DNA of 64,000 bases from Anaeramoeba flamelloides (lineage: Eukaryota > Metamonada > Anaeramoebidae), in the NCBI GenBank assembly GCA_027625915.1, contig JANTQA010000060.1:4588001-4652000 (forward strand), read 5' to 3'. Below, in pieces: positions 47,521-59,900 of the stretch. A model generated the notes under the pieces. That model did no database searches. It was not told the DNA's origin and worked only from the letters and a program-made list of their open reading frames with translations. The position numbers and the translations under genes are program-made. Each line of letters starts with the position of its first letter. The first letter of the stretch is position 1.

Positions 47521-48629
47521 AGATTTTTATTGAATTCTAATATGTGAAAAAAATTGTTAAAAATAAACTTTCTGTTAATTATTTCTTTATTTTCTTAAAA
47601 ATTGAATAATTTAGTAACTAATATACATTTAAAGATAAATTTTAGAACGATATTGTACAACTTATGAGTCTGAATATTGATAATTCACCCTTTAAATTTG
47701 TCAAGAAAGGTTTATTTTTTTCTGAAATTGTTCGAATAATTTCCTAATTTAAGAATCATTTTCAATAGATGAGATTAATCCTATAGCACTACACGACTAA
47801 TCGATTTTTAAAGAAATTTTAACCATAGAACACTAATATAATTAACATTAAATAACAATATAATTTTATCTTATGTTTCTCTTTTGTAGACGCTAATCAC
47901 TCAAGTCAGAATATTTATGTGTTTGAAATAAGTATAAGTTTCCAAATTATGTTTCAAAATATTAAAATATTTCACAAAGTTTAATCATTATTCTTTTAAA
48001 ACAGTTATTTGAAAATTTGAGTAATTTGATTTTTTTTTATTTCTTTTAAGCAGAGGTGAAAACTATTTTCAAAAAAAAAGTTCAACAAGAAATTTAATTG
48101 AAACCCTGAATGAAAATTAAAGTTAAGATCGATTGATATAATAAATAAAAGGGTTAAAAACAAAAAGAAGGATTCAAAAAAATTAAAGTTTTTTGAATAC
48201 TATCTTATAGAATAAGGATTCTTCTTTGACCGATCTATTATTAAAAATTTGTTGAAAAAATTTGGAATTTTCTGGGAGATCTCCAAACCATCCATCAGAT
48301 TATAATTTAATTGCATCTATATTGTAATTGGTTTTGTTGGTTTGGACCAATAAAAGATAATTAATTAATCTTTGAAGTTAATTTTTTTCTTCTTTAAGTT
48401 GATAATCCTTTTTTTTTTTTGCAAAATTTATATTTCTAAAAACCCTATCCATCATTTTCCCCATTTCTCCCTTTTTATATAAAAGGCAAAAAAAAATGGT
48501 AAATTTGGGTTTCAAAAAAGAGTTAATCTTCAATTGAAAACCTTTGTTCCTGAATATTTTAACTTTCCAAATATATTTTTTTTCACTTTTACTTTTATAA
48601 TTGTTATATTTATCAAGACAAATTTGAAT

Positions 48630-49075
48630 ATAGTAGGGAAAAAAATATCGGACATGAAAAAAAACCCGGAAAAGATTTTTAATTGTGAGTATTAGTAAAA
48701 TTTTTGTCTAATTTCAATGAAATCCTTATTATAAATAACCAATTTTTTTATGAGATTCGTAATAAACCTACTTAAAGTTCATCAAAGTAAGGTGTATCTA
48801 GAATACTCAAGTAATTGTTTGATAGCCATATGTTGATCAACTTTTTTTGAAAAACAATCGAGTTTTATTAAAGGTTTTGTAGAGTTTGGAAAATTATAAT
48901 TTTTCTTCTTGTTTTTTGATTGATTGAAGAGTGTTTTGAACAAGTGTGATTTCACCAATCATCATTCTAATAAGTGGGGGGGTTATAATTGAAAAATTTA
49001 GATTCTTAAAAAAAGGAATTTGATTGTAAATAAATGAAATTACACAATAATTTTATTAATATTAACAATTAAAAA
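48630..49075. repeat. Dispersed repeat C, copy 2
   Basis: Direct, diverged copy of 24880-25300. Confidence 0.65.
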
Positions 49076-49794
49076 TCTTGTCCAGTATTTTTTTCACTGC
49101 TCTACTTTAAGAATTTTTTGTTTTTTATGACAACAATCTAAGATTAGAAAGATCCCATTTAAAAAAAATACAATAATCAGATTGATCATTTGAAAATATT
49201 TACCTAATCACTAGTATGAAAAAATAATATTGAAACAAAAAAGTTATACAAAACTACAAATTCAATTATCATTTCATCCTTTTTAAACCAGTTTTCTCAA
49301 AATATAATCAACAAATAAGTTCTTAAAAATCTTGAGGCAGGAGTATTCACAGTTGTTAATAGCACTGCGATTTTTTTTACAAGTCTTGGGTTTTTAATAA
49401 AAGGTCAATTTTAAGTAGAAATTTATAAATGGATGCGAACATGAATTTTCTTTAAACTCAACTTTCGGATATTTTATTTTGTTAGATAATAAATAATAGT
49501 TTTCAAAACACTCTACTCATCTCAAAAAACTAAATCAGGAAAAAAAAATAATTGATGATAAATATTCAGTGTCGTAGGTTTTTTTACTTTTTGGAATAAA
49601 CCAAAAATTTCGAAAATTTTGTAACAAAAATTAATAAAAACCTAACGGAGAAATAAAAAAAAAATATTTTTTCCAATTTAAAAGAACAAAGAATTCTATA
49701 TTAGTCCAATAATTGATTCCCCATTTGAAAAATATTCATCAGATTTAAAACACTATAAAAATATAAACCACTCAACTTTAAAGAAAAAAAAATT

Positions 49795-50000
49795 CAAATT
49801 TTTTACTATTAAATTTCAAAAAAAACTTAAGAGAACCTTGAAAATTTAATTTACCAACTCAAATTGTATAATATCTTTAAAAATATTTTTTGATCAAAGA
49901 TCCTTTATTAACCAATAGTATTTATTCGATTTGAAGCCATTAAAAAGGGTATAATTGGTAAATATTTAATTTTTATTTTGAAAAAAATTTTTTTTATTGT
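49795..50000. repeat. Inverted-pair repeat, right member
   Basis: Inverse copy of 44330-44545, see that entry. Confidence 0.65.
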
Positions 50001-50489
50001 GATAAGCTTTGAGTAATCCCGTATTTTCCCAAGATCAAATAATAAAGAATTCATCATTTGAATGGATGGCAGAATTCTATTGCCCTGGTAGTGTTATGCT
50101 GACAAAATCAATTGAGTAAGATATTTTTTGGGGTTGATAAATTTAATAGTTATTAATTCAAATAAATTGGGAATACTACAATTTAAATGATTCCAGTAAT
50201 AATAAATTAAATTTCGTTTTGATATTTCGTATTAAAGTTCCAAATTATTTTTGATTATCCTGTTTGAAAGTGGATTAAGAAACAAAAAAATGAACTTTTC
50301 ATGAAACTTAAAATTTAAATCTTGAAAGAATTTTTTAAAGGGTTAACCAAAATATGTAAATAACTTTAAAATAAGATGAATAATTCTGAACAAAGTTATT
50401 TGGCTTAACATAGATAAACTTCTGTTTTTTTTTTAAAACTTGGTATAATGATAAAAAAAAAGGTTTTTCAAGATTTAAAATCTCTATTT

Positions 50490-51420
50490 TAAGAAATTAA
50501 GTACCCCTTACCATTTTGAAAAATTATAATTGTTTGAACATTACTGTAAAAATATTTTTTTAGTACCACCAGACATTGAAACCTTGAAACCAAAACATCA
50601 TACACTGCTCTATTTGTGAAAAGAACTACAAAAAAAAAAAAAAAGGAATTCAGAGTTGAATATTTCATTTATCAATTGTTTGAACAATTTTTATGTTGAA
50701 ATTTAGAGTTAATTAAATTTGTTTTTTGGATCTAGAAATGTGTTTATATGAATAAATAAAATTAATCAAAGAGTAAACAAAAAAATAGACCCGAAAAGGT
50801 ATGTCTTTAAAACAAATCCTTTCTTTTTGTATAACAAACAAAAAAGATCAATTTTCGAATATATTTGTTGAAATCAAGAAAGAAAAAAAAAAAAAAAATT
50901 CATCCAAAGTATATTTTCGAAGATTTGTTTTCTTTTTCTTCTTTTTTAAGTATAAATCCAAACAAGTTTATCCTTGAATTTCTCACCCCATTATTATTTA
51001 TTATTATTTTAGAAAATTTTTTTTGCAAATTTACTTTCAAAATTTTAATTTCAAATATTTTATCCAACTGAGTTAAAACAAAGAATATCTTGATCAAATA
51101 TTAAATTAAAGTAATGAAATCTTAAAAAAAAAAAAAAAGACAGTTACAAAAAACTATAACCTAAAATAAAAAAAAAATTGGCAAAAAAATTTCAATCAGA
51201 TTCAGATACAGTCAGAGTACTCCATTTTAATGGAAAATGAATAATTATAAAATCAAAATAATAAATCCAATAAATCTTTATTTCTCAAGAGGAATTAAAT
51301 AAATCTCCTATTTTCTGAACACAATCAAGAATTAGATGAATTAAATGAAAATAGGGTTTTTAAATTCATTTTGGAAAATTCTTTTGAAATAAAAAGTAAT
51401 ATTTGTTTCTTAAAAATTTT
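50490..51420. repeat. Repeat D copy 2 (RING-like exon degraded)
   Basis: Aligned with 39060-39500 and with 59390-60290. The exon equivalent at about 50572-50630 is no longer open: the segment corresponding to LW...CPVC has an internal stop and a Pro-to-Ser change, reading ...HCSICEK. Similarity to copy 3 continues another 500 bp downstream, through TTTATTTCTCAAGAGGAATT. Confidence 0.6.
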
Positions 51421-52356
51421 ACAAACAAAAATATTTCGATGAAGAATTATATACAAAATAAAAATCAAGAAGAAGTAATTGCATGAAATGTTACATAATG
51501 GAAAAAGAAATAAATGATATGTATTTATTTTTTTTTAATCAATCTTTTCATTTTTTGGATTTCCATTTTTTGATGGGTATGAAAATATATTATACTAGGA
51601 TATATTACACTCCGTATTTATTAAAATATCAATTTATTTATTTAAAGAAATGATTTGAAGAATAAATTTCCCATAAATTGATGGCACTCAAAAATTGAAA
51701 AATGTCCTTACTCCCTTAAAATAAAACTACTAGTTTTTTTTTTCTGTTTGCCAAGATAACACCTATTTCACTACTCAATATTATACCCAATATTAAATTC
51801 AATTTTGAAAGTAAACTCCTTGATTTTTTTAAGTAAATTTTTTATTTAGAAATTAAATTTAAATTTTTCACTTATTTTCTCAGTTTTAAATTAAATTTTA
51901 TGAAATTTTAGTTTTTTTTCTTGCTAAAAAGTGTCAAAAATTAACCCTATTTTGCGAGAAAATTCACTAATTTGATCCTTCATTTTTAAAATTTCTTTTT
52001 TAATCAAAGAACTTTAAGAAACCAATAACATCTTGTATAATTGTTTATTGTTGATTTCTTTGGATCATTTAATGTATGAATATTTATAGATAAAAGAAAC
52101 AGGCTATTTATTTTGAAATAAAAATTTAGCGAGTCTAATCAAGTTCATTTGAAAACAGATGAACTTTTTTTGAAGCAATATCAAGTAAATACAAACTATG
52201 GAGTAATTAAAAGTATATTTCAATTGATAAAGAAAAAAAATAGATTTGTTGAATAAAACCAGAGTTTCATTTTTCAATCATTTTGGTATTCGATTTACTT
52301 TTTTTTGATTTATCAATGCTTAATTAATTACCATTTCACATCATAACAGTTAACAA

Positions 52357-53638
52357 ATGACAAACCAAGAACAACCTCTTAAATCAATAAAACAACAAAA
52401 TAACGAACGATTCGAATTACTGCGGAAAGAGCAATCACAACTTTCTGAATTAATTTCAAACCAACGTCAACTATTTGAAAAAAAGATCTACCACTTAGAA
52501 AGTAATAACAAACAAGTCCAAAACAAACAACAAAAAACCAAATCTTTCTTTTGTGTTTTCAATCTTCTTTTTTTAACAAAAAAATTTTTTCAACATTTCT
52601 CTTCAATTTTGAATAATGATCTCTCTTTTTTTCTTATTTCTTTCCTAACTCTGGCCAAATAATTGGCCTTGTTCTCGGTTTTAATGGTGCTATTAATTTG
52701 AAATGTGATTCAACAAAAATGTGTAAAAAACAGATTTACTAAACCAAAGGCTTTTGCAACTTGAAGAAATAAATGACAACCGAGGGCTATTAACGATAGA
52801 ATCTCGAAAGTTGGTTCTCCAACAAAAAAGCTTAAAACAGGAAGCTGCCAAATTAAAAAAAATCATTCTAATGATTGAGATTCGGAATTCCAAACTCAAG
52901 AACCAAACAAAAAAATACTTACCATTTTTTGAACAAACAAATAAAAACGAAGAATCAGTGGAATTTGTGTTTACAAATAAAAAAACACAAGAAAAAGTGA
53001 ATATTGTGTCTACCAACAAAAAAAAGATTTACAATAATCCTGGCTTTATGAAGACTAGAAAATCAAATTTCAAAATTGAACGAATCGAAAGCACATCAAC
53101 AGGGCTGAACAACAACGAAAACACTAAATATTGGTTTGGAAAAAAAAAAAATGAAAAGGAAGACGAGTACGAGGATGAGGACGAGTCTGCTTCTGAAAAT
53201 GAAAATGAAAAGGAAGATGAAAATGAACCTAATAAAAAAGGCAAATACCAGAATCTCTCGAATCAATTCAGGTCTAGTAAAAAAACTAGAAAGTCGAGAT
53301 CCAGATCAAATTCTCTGGGATCAGACGCTTTATCTCTTATCCAAATAAAAGAAATTGGGAAAGCAAGAAGGAAAAGATCCGGGAGCTTTGATTCGACTGA
53401 TCGGTCCATATTCATTGAGAAAATAAAAATAAAAAAGAAGAAGAAAAAAGACAAGAAAAGAAAGGAAAAAGAAAAAGAAAAAAAATCGAAAAACGCAAAG
53501 AATAACCATAAAAAAAAAAAAAGTAAAAATATTTTAACAAGCACAATTAAATGGAAAAAACGGAAAAATAAAAACCGTTCAAATCCAAATAAAAAAAAAG
53601 GTAAAAGAAGCCTGTATAACCCATTTGGAAAAAAATAA
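52357..53638 (+). CDS. Coiled-coil, lysine/arginine-rich hypothetical protein
   Basis: Two exons, 52357..52501 and 52734..53638 (intron 232 bp, GTAATA...AACAG), encode 349 residues. The in-phase join A|AT (Asn) makes a continuous heptad-like coiled coil from about residue 10 to 100 (RKEQSQLSELISNQRQLFEK, HLENLLNQRLLQLEE, KSLKQEAAKLKKIILM). An acidic patch (EDEYEDEDESASENENEKED) follows, then an RS-like segment (KSRSRSNSLGSDAL) and a strongly basic C-terminus of K runs. The basic tail suggests a nuclear or nucleolar location, which is inference from composition. I do not recognise the family. ATG 52357 is the first in frame and precedes the coiled coil. Confidence 0.75.
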
Positions 53639-56600
53639 TATAAAAAAACTTTGGTAATGGATCTTTTTAAATTTCAAACCAAATATTTATTTATAAGATT
53701 TGATTTCATATACCTTTAATGGTTTATAATTAAATTGTTTTGTTTAAAACCATTTCTTTATGTAATATATCACAAAATAAAAATAAAAATAATACGATGA
53801 GAAATTATTTATTGTCATTAATACCTTTTGTTTTTTTTTGTTTTTAATCAATTTTAGATCAATTCAAAAATATTATTACTTATGATATTATAAACTCTTT
53901 TTCAAATAAAATGGAACAGAAAATTTCTAGAATTATTCATAATTATATCAAATTAATTATAGTATCATTCTAAAATATAAGAAACTCTTTAAAATATTAA
54001 AAAACACTCAAATGAATCTTTAAAATTCATTAAAATAAAACAATAAAAATTAAAATTAAATATTTTAAAAATTGGTGTGCCCTTTTATTTGAAATGAGAA
54101 ATCTCGTTTTGTCAATTATAAAGGAAAAAAATTATAAAATCAATAAAAAACTTTGAACAAGGTGAATTGGGAAAATTTTCTTTATATTTTGTGGATAACT
54201 CTTTACAACATCAAACTTTTGTTCTTGAAAGTCTTATTGTCAATATAAACCTGCAATTCATCTGGGTATTTTGTTGTGATTATTTTTTTTCTTTATTTTC
54301 TTTATTTTCTTATTTCTTTGTTTCATACATCAATTCAATAATGTTTTTTCTTAATTCCGAGATATAGGTCATTCAAAATCAGACTTAATCTATTTTCAGT
54401 TTAATATACTGGTAGATTATTTCCAAATTAGTATCTTCTTATCTTATTTTCATTTTCCAACTGTTCAATATCCATAAATAAAAAAACAAAAAAATGAAAA
54501 AATGAATAATTAAAATGAAAATAACCAATAAGTAATTATCTTATTAACAATTAAATTCAATAATATTGATGATTTAAGAGGTGTATTTATGTTTGAAAAA
54601 GAGTACACAATGACTGATTATAGATTTGACTCCGAATGAATTTTGTTTTTAGAAATATTTAAAATTGAATATAAACCTTTATTATTTCTCATTTATTTGT
54701 AAATGATTGATACCTTTTAATTTTTAGAAAAAATAATCACAATAAAGTTTATCTTTATTTCTGTATAACAAACAATTTTTTGAAAATTACCTTTTTAAAA
54801 TCTTTTCTAATTTATTATTCTTTTAACAAAATTATTAATATTGCCTTTTTTTTTTTTTTTTTTTGCATTTTTTATATATAATTTTTGAGGAATTTTGAAA
54901 TTTAGTTTTACTTTTTTATTGATTAAAATAAAAATTATAGTTTCAATAATATAGTTTTTATAAATGAATATTAATAAACTGATAATTTTTAGTCGTTAAA
55001 TTGCTCTATTAATAAAGATATAAAAATAATTTAAATCAAAAATTTTTTTCTTTTTTTTAAAAAGTGTTAGTTTTAATCAGTTGATATTTCTCATATATAT
55101 ATAACAAGGATAAGCATTTTTTTAAAACAAGAACTTCTTTTTTTAACACTAGGAGATTTTTTTTTACAATATTTTTGAAAAAATATCTTATATAAGCTTT
55201 TGTGAACATTTTCATCAGTTTAAATTCCAGAATTTTTTAAGGAAATCTACTTAAAAAATTATTTTCACTTTTTAAATAATTCCCTTTTCAAAAATTACAG
55301 TAATTCTAAGAATTGAAAAGTATTACTCTTCCAACAAGTTAAACTTAAAAAATAAAACCCCAAGAAAAAAAAGTTAGGTTTTGTAGAATTTAACAAAAAT
55401 TGAGTAATTTATTTGATTTTACTCTATTATTTCAAATTTCCAAACAGCTTAGCCATCTACAAAAGTTCCCTTATTCACGACCTATTTTTATTTAGAAATT
55501 TTAATAAAGTATAAAAAATAAGTTTATTATCCAAAATAGATAATAAATAAAAATAATTCCTATCTACTACTTGTATCAAAAATTCTATTATTTAATAAAT
55601 ATAATATATGATTTTTTTTAATCCAGATGTCAAAATTTAAGATTTTAATCAACAGAAAAATTCAAATAACCCTCTTTTAAGTTGATAAATATTTTTATTA
55701 TTTTTTGAAAATGAAAAAATAAGAGTTTACTTCTCTGAAAATAAAATGAATCAAAAATATTTTTTTTTCAGAGAAATTTTTATTCATTTAAAATTATTTT
55801 TAATAAAAATTTAAGACTTTCTTTAATAAAAGATTTATTTTATTTTATTATGAATAATTTATCTGAAAACAAACCAACAACAAAGTGACAAGTTTATTAT
55901 CATTTTCCTTTTTTTTTTTTGAATGGACTGTTTAATATTTGAAAATAATCAAGAAGAACCAAATTGAATATCGAATAGCATTTCAAAAGAAGAATGGCCC
56001 TTCAAAGTTATGATTACTGAACCAAAACTTAAGATTTTAAAATTGGATAATTGTGATAGTATAAATCTTCTATTGAGTTAATCTGGCATCCAACCCCCAG
56101 TAGCACAAAAGCTTAATATTCATGAAACAATCCTTTTCATAACAATAAATAAAACTTAAAAAATATTAAAAAAATAACTTAAAATTACCTTTTTGGTTAT
56201 ATTTACTTTACTAATTTTGCTTGGTTTTACTTCGAAAAGAATAAAAAAAAAATAATCAAAATTCATCTTCTCAATTACTTATATTATTTAATCTTCCCAA
56301 TTCAACGGATTACAATTGCTTAATCAAACTCTTTCTATTTGATAAAACTTTGGAAGTTAGCATACAATATGTCTATAAAAGAAAGATATTGAAAAGTCTC
56401 TAAAAATATATATTTTTTGTTTGTAAATTTTGTTTTCCAGTTATAATTTTGAATTTTGACCACAAGATATTTTTTTCTCTAATACCAATAGTTATCAGAA
56501 CAGGAACAAAATCAAAGGTTGTGTGAATGAGGTGTATATTAAAAGATCCATCTTATCTTGAAAAGTGTCAATCCAATTTTAAATAATTACTCATGTAGAT

Positions 56601-56921
56601 CTACTTCCGACCAAGCCAATTTCTATTTTCCTCAAAATCGGTCCACCTTAAATTAAACTTTATTATATTAAAAACCTGTCATCAATTTTTTTCAATAATC
56701 TTAATACAACAAAAAGTCCTTCTATCAAAGTTTTAAATCAAGAAATCAAAAAAGTGAAAAAATTATCAGACAAAAAACATCATTTTTTTTTTCTTTCTTT
56801 CCAATTTTTTTCTTACAAAATAAAAATTTGTTTCTTGAGTCAGTTCCGACACAAAACAAATAAACAAAATTCAAGGTTGTAACAAAAGAAGCCTAATCAA
56901 AAACAAGAACAAAACTAAATC
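53639..56921. other. Intergenic DNA, no gene seen
   Basis: 3.3 kb of AT-rich sequence between two plus-strand genes. The 66-codon ORF at 54167 has no domain. A short LRR-like phrase, PKLKILKLDNCDSINLLLS followed by a stop, can be read at 56020-56080 but has no support around it. The last few hundred bases hold the promoter of TRAPPC8; nothing distinctive was recognised. Confidence 0.5.
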
Positions 56922-59900
56922 ATGACAACCGTTCCACCACCATCAGGCGAATTCTTAAACCACGATAGTTATTTGAATTGGATCCAATGTCATTATTCAC
57001 CAATTGTCATGGTCGCTTGCTCGCAGGATGCCACCCAAGTTTGTCAACGAAACGGACTCAGCTTTGTTGACATGTTAAGAGCTGTTACACTTTCAAAAAT
57101 GAGTTTCACACTTCCTTCAAACAACAGGAACAAAAAACTTTCAAATTTCCATCTTCGGTTTTTGCCCATCGAACAAATCCCAAAACAAAGTAAAAAAATT
57201 ACAAACAAGAATTTAAAGGAGATTATAAAAAACTCATATACACAAACAAGAATGGATTTGTATGATTCAATTCACAAAAAAAGTGAAATCCCATCTTTTC
57301 GAAAGTGTAAGTCAGCTTGTCAAATTACAAAAAACCAAATCAACAACACAAACAAAATATTTTTTCTTTCTTTCTTTTTTTTTTTTTTTTTGTGATTTCT
57401 TGAGCCTACCTAGCATTGAAACCTTTAACCTTTTTCCAATTTTGGTTTTTTAATCTTTTTTGATGTCTATTACTTACTTTTTTTTTTTTTTTTTTTCAAA
57501 AATCGCTTAATTAACAAAACAATTCGCAAATTCCCTTTTTCCTATTGAAACAATAAAATTTATTTAATTAGCAAATAAAAACCCCACTCCTTGGTTTTCT
57601 CATTACAGAAGAGAAATGTTCCATGGTTTGCGTTCAACAAACTTTGATCCTATCCATCATCCTGTTGCATGTATCACGGTAATTAGTAGTGAAGTTGGAA
57701 TTGATAATGCAATTAACAAAATTATGGACTTGTTTGATCCTGGTAAACCTCCAAAATTTATGACCCAAAGTGGTATGGATATTGACATTCTTCATACTTT
57801 TGTTGTTTTACACGATCAACATCTAGGGGATATTAAAAAGTATGCTCTTTTTTATAATTTTTTTTTTTTTGATTTTTCAATTTTTGTTTACCAACACTTG
57901 ATGAGTTTCCATTAAAAAAAGTTTATTTTATTTCTTTTTTTTGACGTTTGGGAAATTAAACAAAATTTTTATTTCAAAATTTTGAACAAAATAAACAAGC
58001 CTTTTTGGTTATTGAAAATTTTAACGCTGAATTATTGTTCCTTAAGGGATTAGCATCAACAAAGGAGAAGCCTAGGATCAAAGTATGTTGTTATTGAACG
58101 TAACTACATTAGTGTTACATGGTTCAAATGTCTCTAAAAAATCGATTAGTCAAGTAGTAATATTTGTTGATCTCATCAATTAAAAATGATCTATGCATTA
58201 GTAAAAAACCCAGAAATTTCAGAATAAAATCTGCATTTCGCCATAAATTTAAAGGTTGAATTATCAATATTCTGACTACAAAGTCACAAAATATCTTTCT
58301 TAAATTTGTGGCGAAATGTAGATTAGTTACTAAAAAATTCGTTTTTTTTTAAAAATTAAATAATTAACAAATAAAGTTTTTTGTCAAATTATTTCTCGAA
58401 TCATGGAAATATATTGAGGATACAAGTATCTTTATCAAAAGGAAAAAAAAACTAACCAGTCTTTGTGCTTTTATGTTGATGTTTATTGAGTTAATCTTTG
58501 AAATTCAAAAATTATTAAAATAGTTACTTTTGGAAGTTCTAAATCTAAATTATTAAATACCAGAATACTGTATTTTGGGTTTCTATTTTTAGATTTGGAA
58601 AAGGAATTAAAAAAAATTTTTTCAAAATGAAATTTTTTAATAGTGATCATTAGTATAAAATGTAATAATTTATTGTGCAATAAGATTTATAATAGATTTT
58701 TTAGAGCTATTCGAGCCATGGTGCACTAATATCATTTACACCCAATCACAACATACTTTGATTATAGAGAAATCTATGGTGACGCTAATCCCTTAAACAA
58801 AATAAAAAAAAGAAATTACTGATCAAACCACAACCAACGAACAGAACGATTGTTTTGAATATTGCTTTGAAATTTCAATTCTTTCGGCACTCTTGTAAAA
58901 AATTTTTAATCAATTAAAACTCTCTTGACCTTCTCGATTACATGAGCCGAACTGGATTAATTTACAGAATGAAATATCATAAAAAATACTTTAAATCACA
59001 GGTTTTTAATTCAAGGATTTTTAAGAAAACTGTTTTTTTCAATTAATCAAGTATAAAAAACACTTTTCATATCAATAATATACATAGAAATTCCAGAAGG
59101 GGATTGTTGAATTTTTTATTTTACATTTTTAATAAAACATCCCATTATAGGATTTTGTGTTATCACCAAACATTTTGTCCTGATTTGCTACACTTTTCTT
59201 ATTTTTAATAGTATTTTATTATATTATAATTTTTGAAGAATTTTAAGCAAATTTAATAAAGAAAAAATAAGAAAACAATTATTCACGTGCTTTCATTAAT
59301 CTTTTAGTTATCTACAACTTTTCAGTTACCATTTCAGAAATTAATTATATTTGCTTTTGTGTAAAAAAATTGATTAAGGAAGTCGGTACATTTTCCCATT
59401 TTTGAAAATTATAATTGTGTGGACATTACTGAAAAATATTTTTTGAGTAACACGAGATATTGAAACTTTGAAATCCAAATATCATTAACTACTCTATTTG
59501 TGAAAAGAAAACGAACCTCAAATAAATCAGAGTTGAATCTTTGATTTTTCAATTTTTTGAACATTTTTTTTTTTATTAAATTTTTGGTTTTATTAGATTT
59601 CGTTTTGGATCAAGAAATATTATAAGACGGTTGGTTGAAATTAATCAAAGAGTGGGCCAATAAAATAAAATAAACATAAGAAGTGTATTTGAAACAAATA
59701 TTTTCTTTTTGAAAACCAAATAAAAAAGATCATTTTTTCAAATACACTTGTTGAAATCAAGAATGAAAAAAAATTTTGGATAAAAACCTATTTTCGAAGA
59801 CTGGTTTCATTTTTATCTTCTTCATTTAGATGAATCCAAACAAATTTATAACTTTGAACTTCTCCCCAACTTTTCTATTTATTGTTTTTTTGAAGAAAAC

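Larger units (their letters stand above)
43600..52356. other. 8.8-kb gene-free stretch packed with repeats
   Basis: No conserved gene was found between the Ras 5' end and the coiled-coil gene. It contains an inverted pair (44330-44545 with 49795-50000), a palindromic repeat array (44793-45340), a decayed TIR element (47015-47520), repeat C copy 2 (48630-49075) and repeat D copy 2 (50490-51420). ORFs listed here of 60-91 codons are hydrophobic or homopolymer-driven. A short coding-like patch at 50058-50123 is discussed under findings. Confidence 0.6.

Noticed and set aside
52541-52662. Continuation of the coiled-coil ORF past 52501
   Set aside because: It turns into a Phe-rich T-tract; splicing at A|GTAATA gives a continuous coiled coil instead.
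56020-56080. LRR-like phrase PKLKILKLDNCDSINLLLS
   Set aside because: One isolated phrase ending in a stop with no second repeat or splice context; likely chance or too decayed to call.
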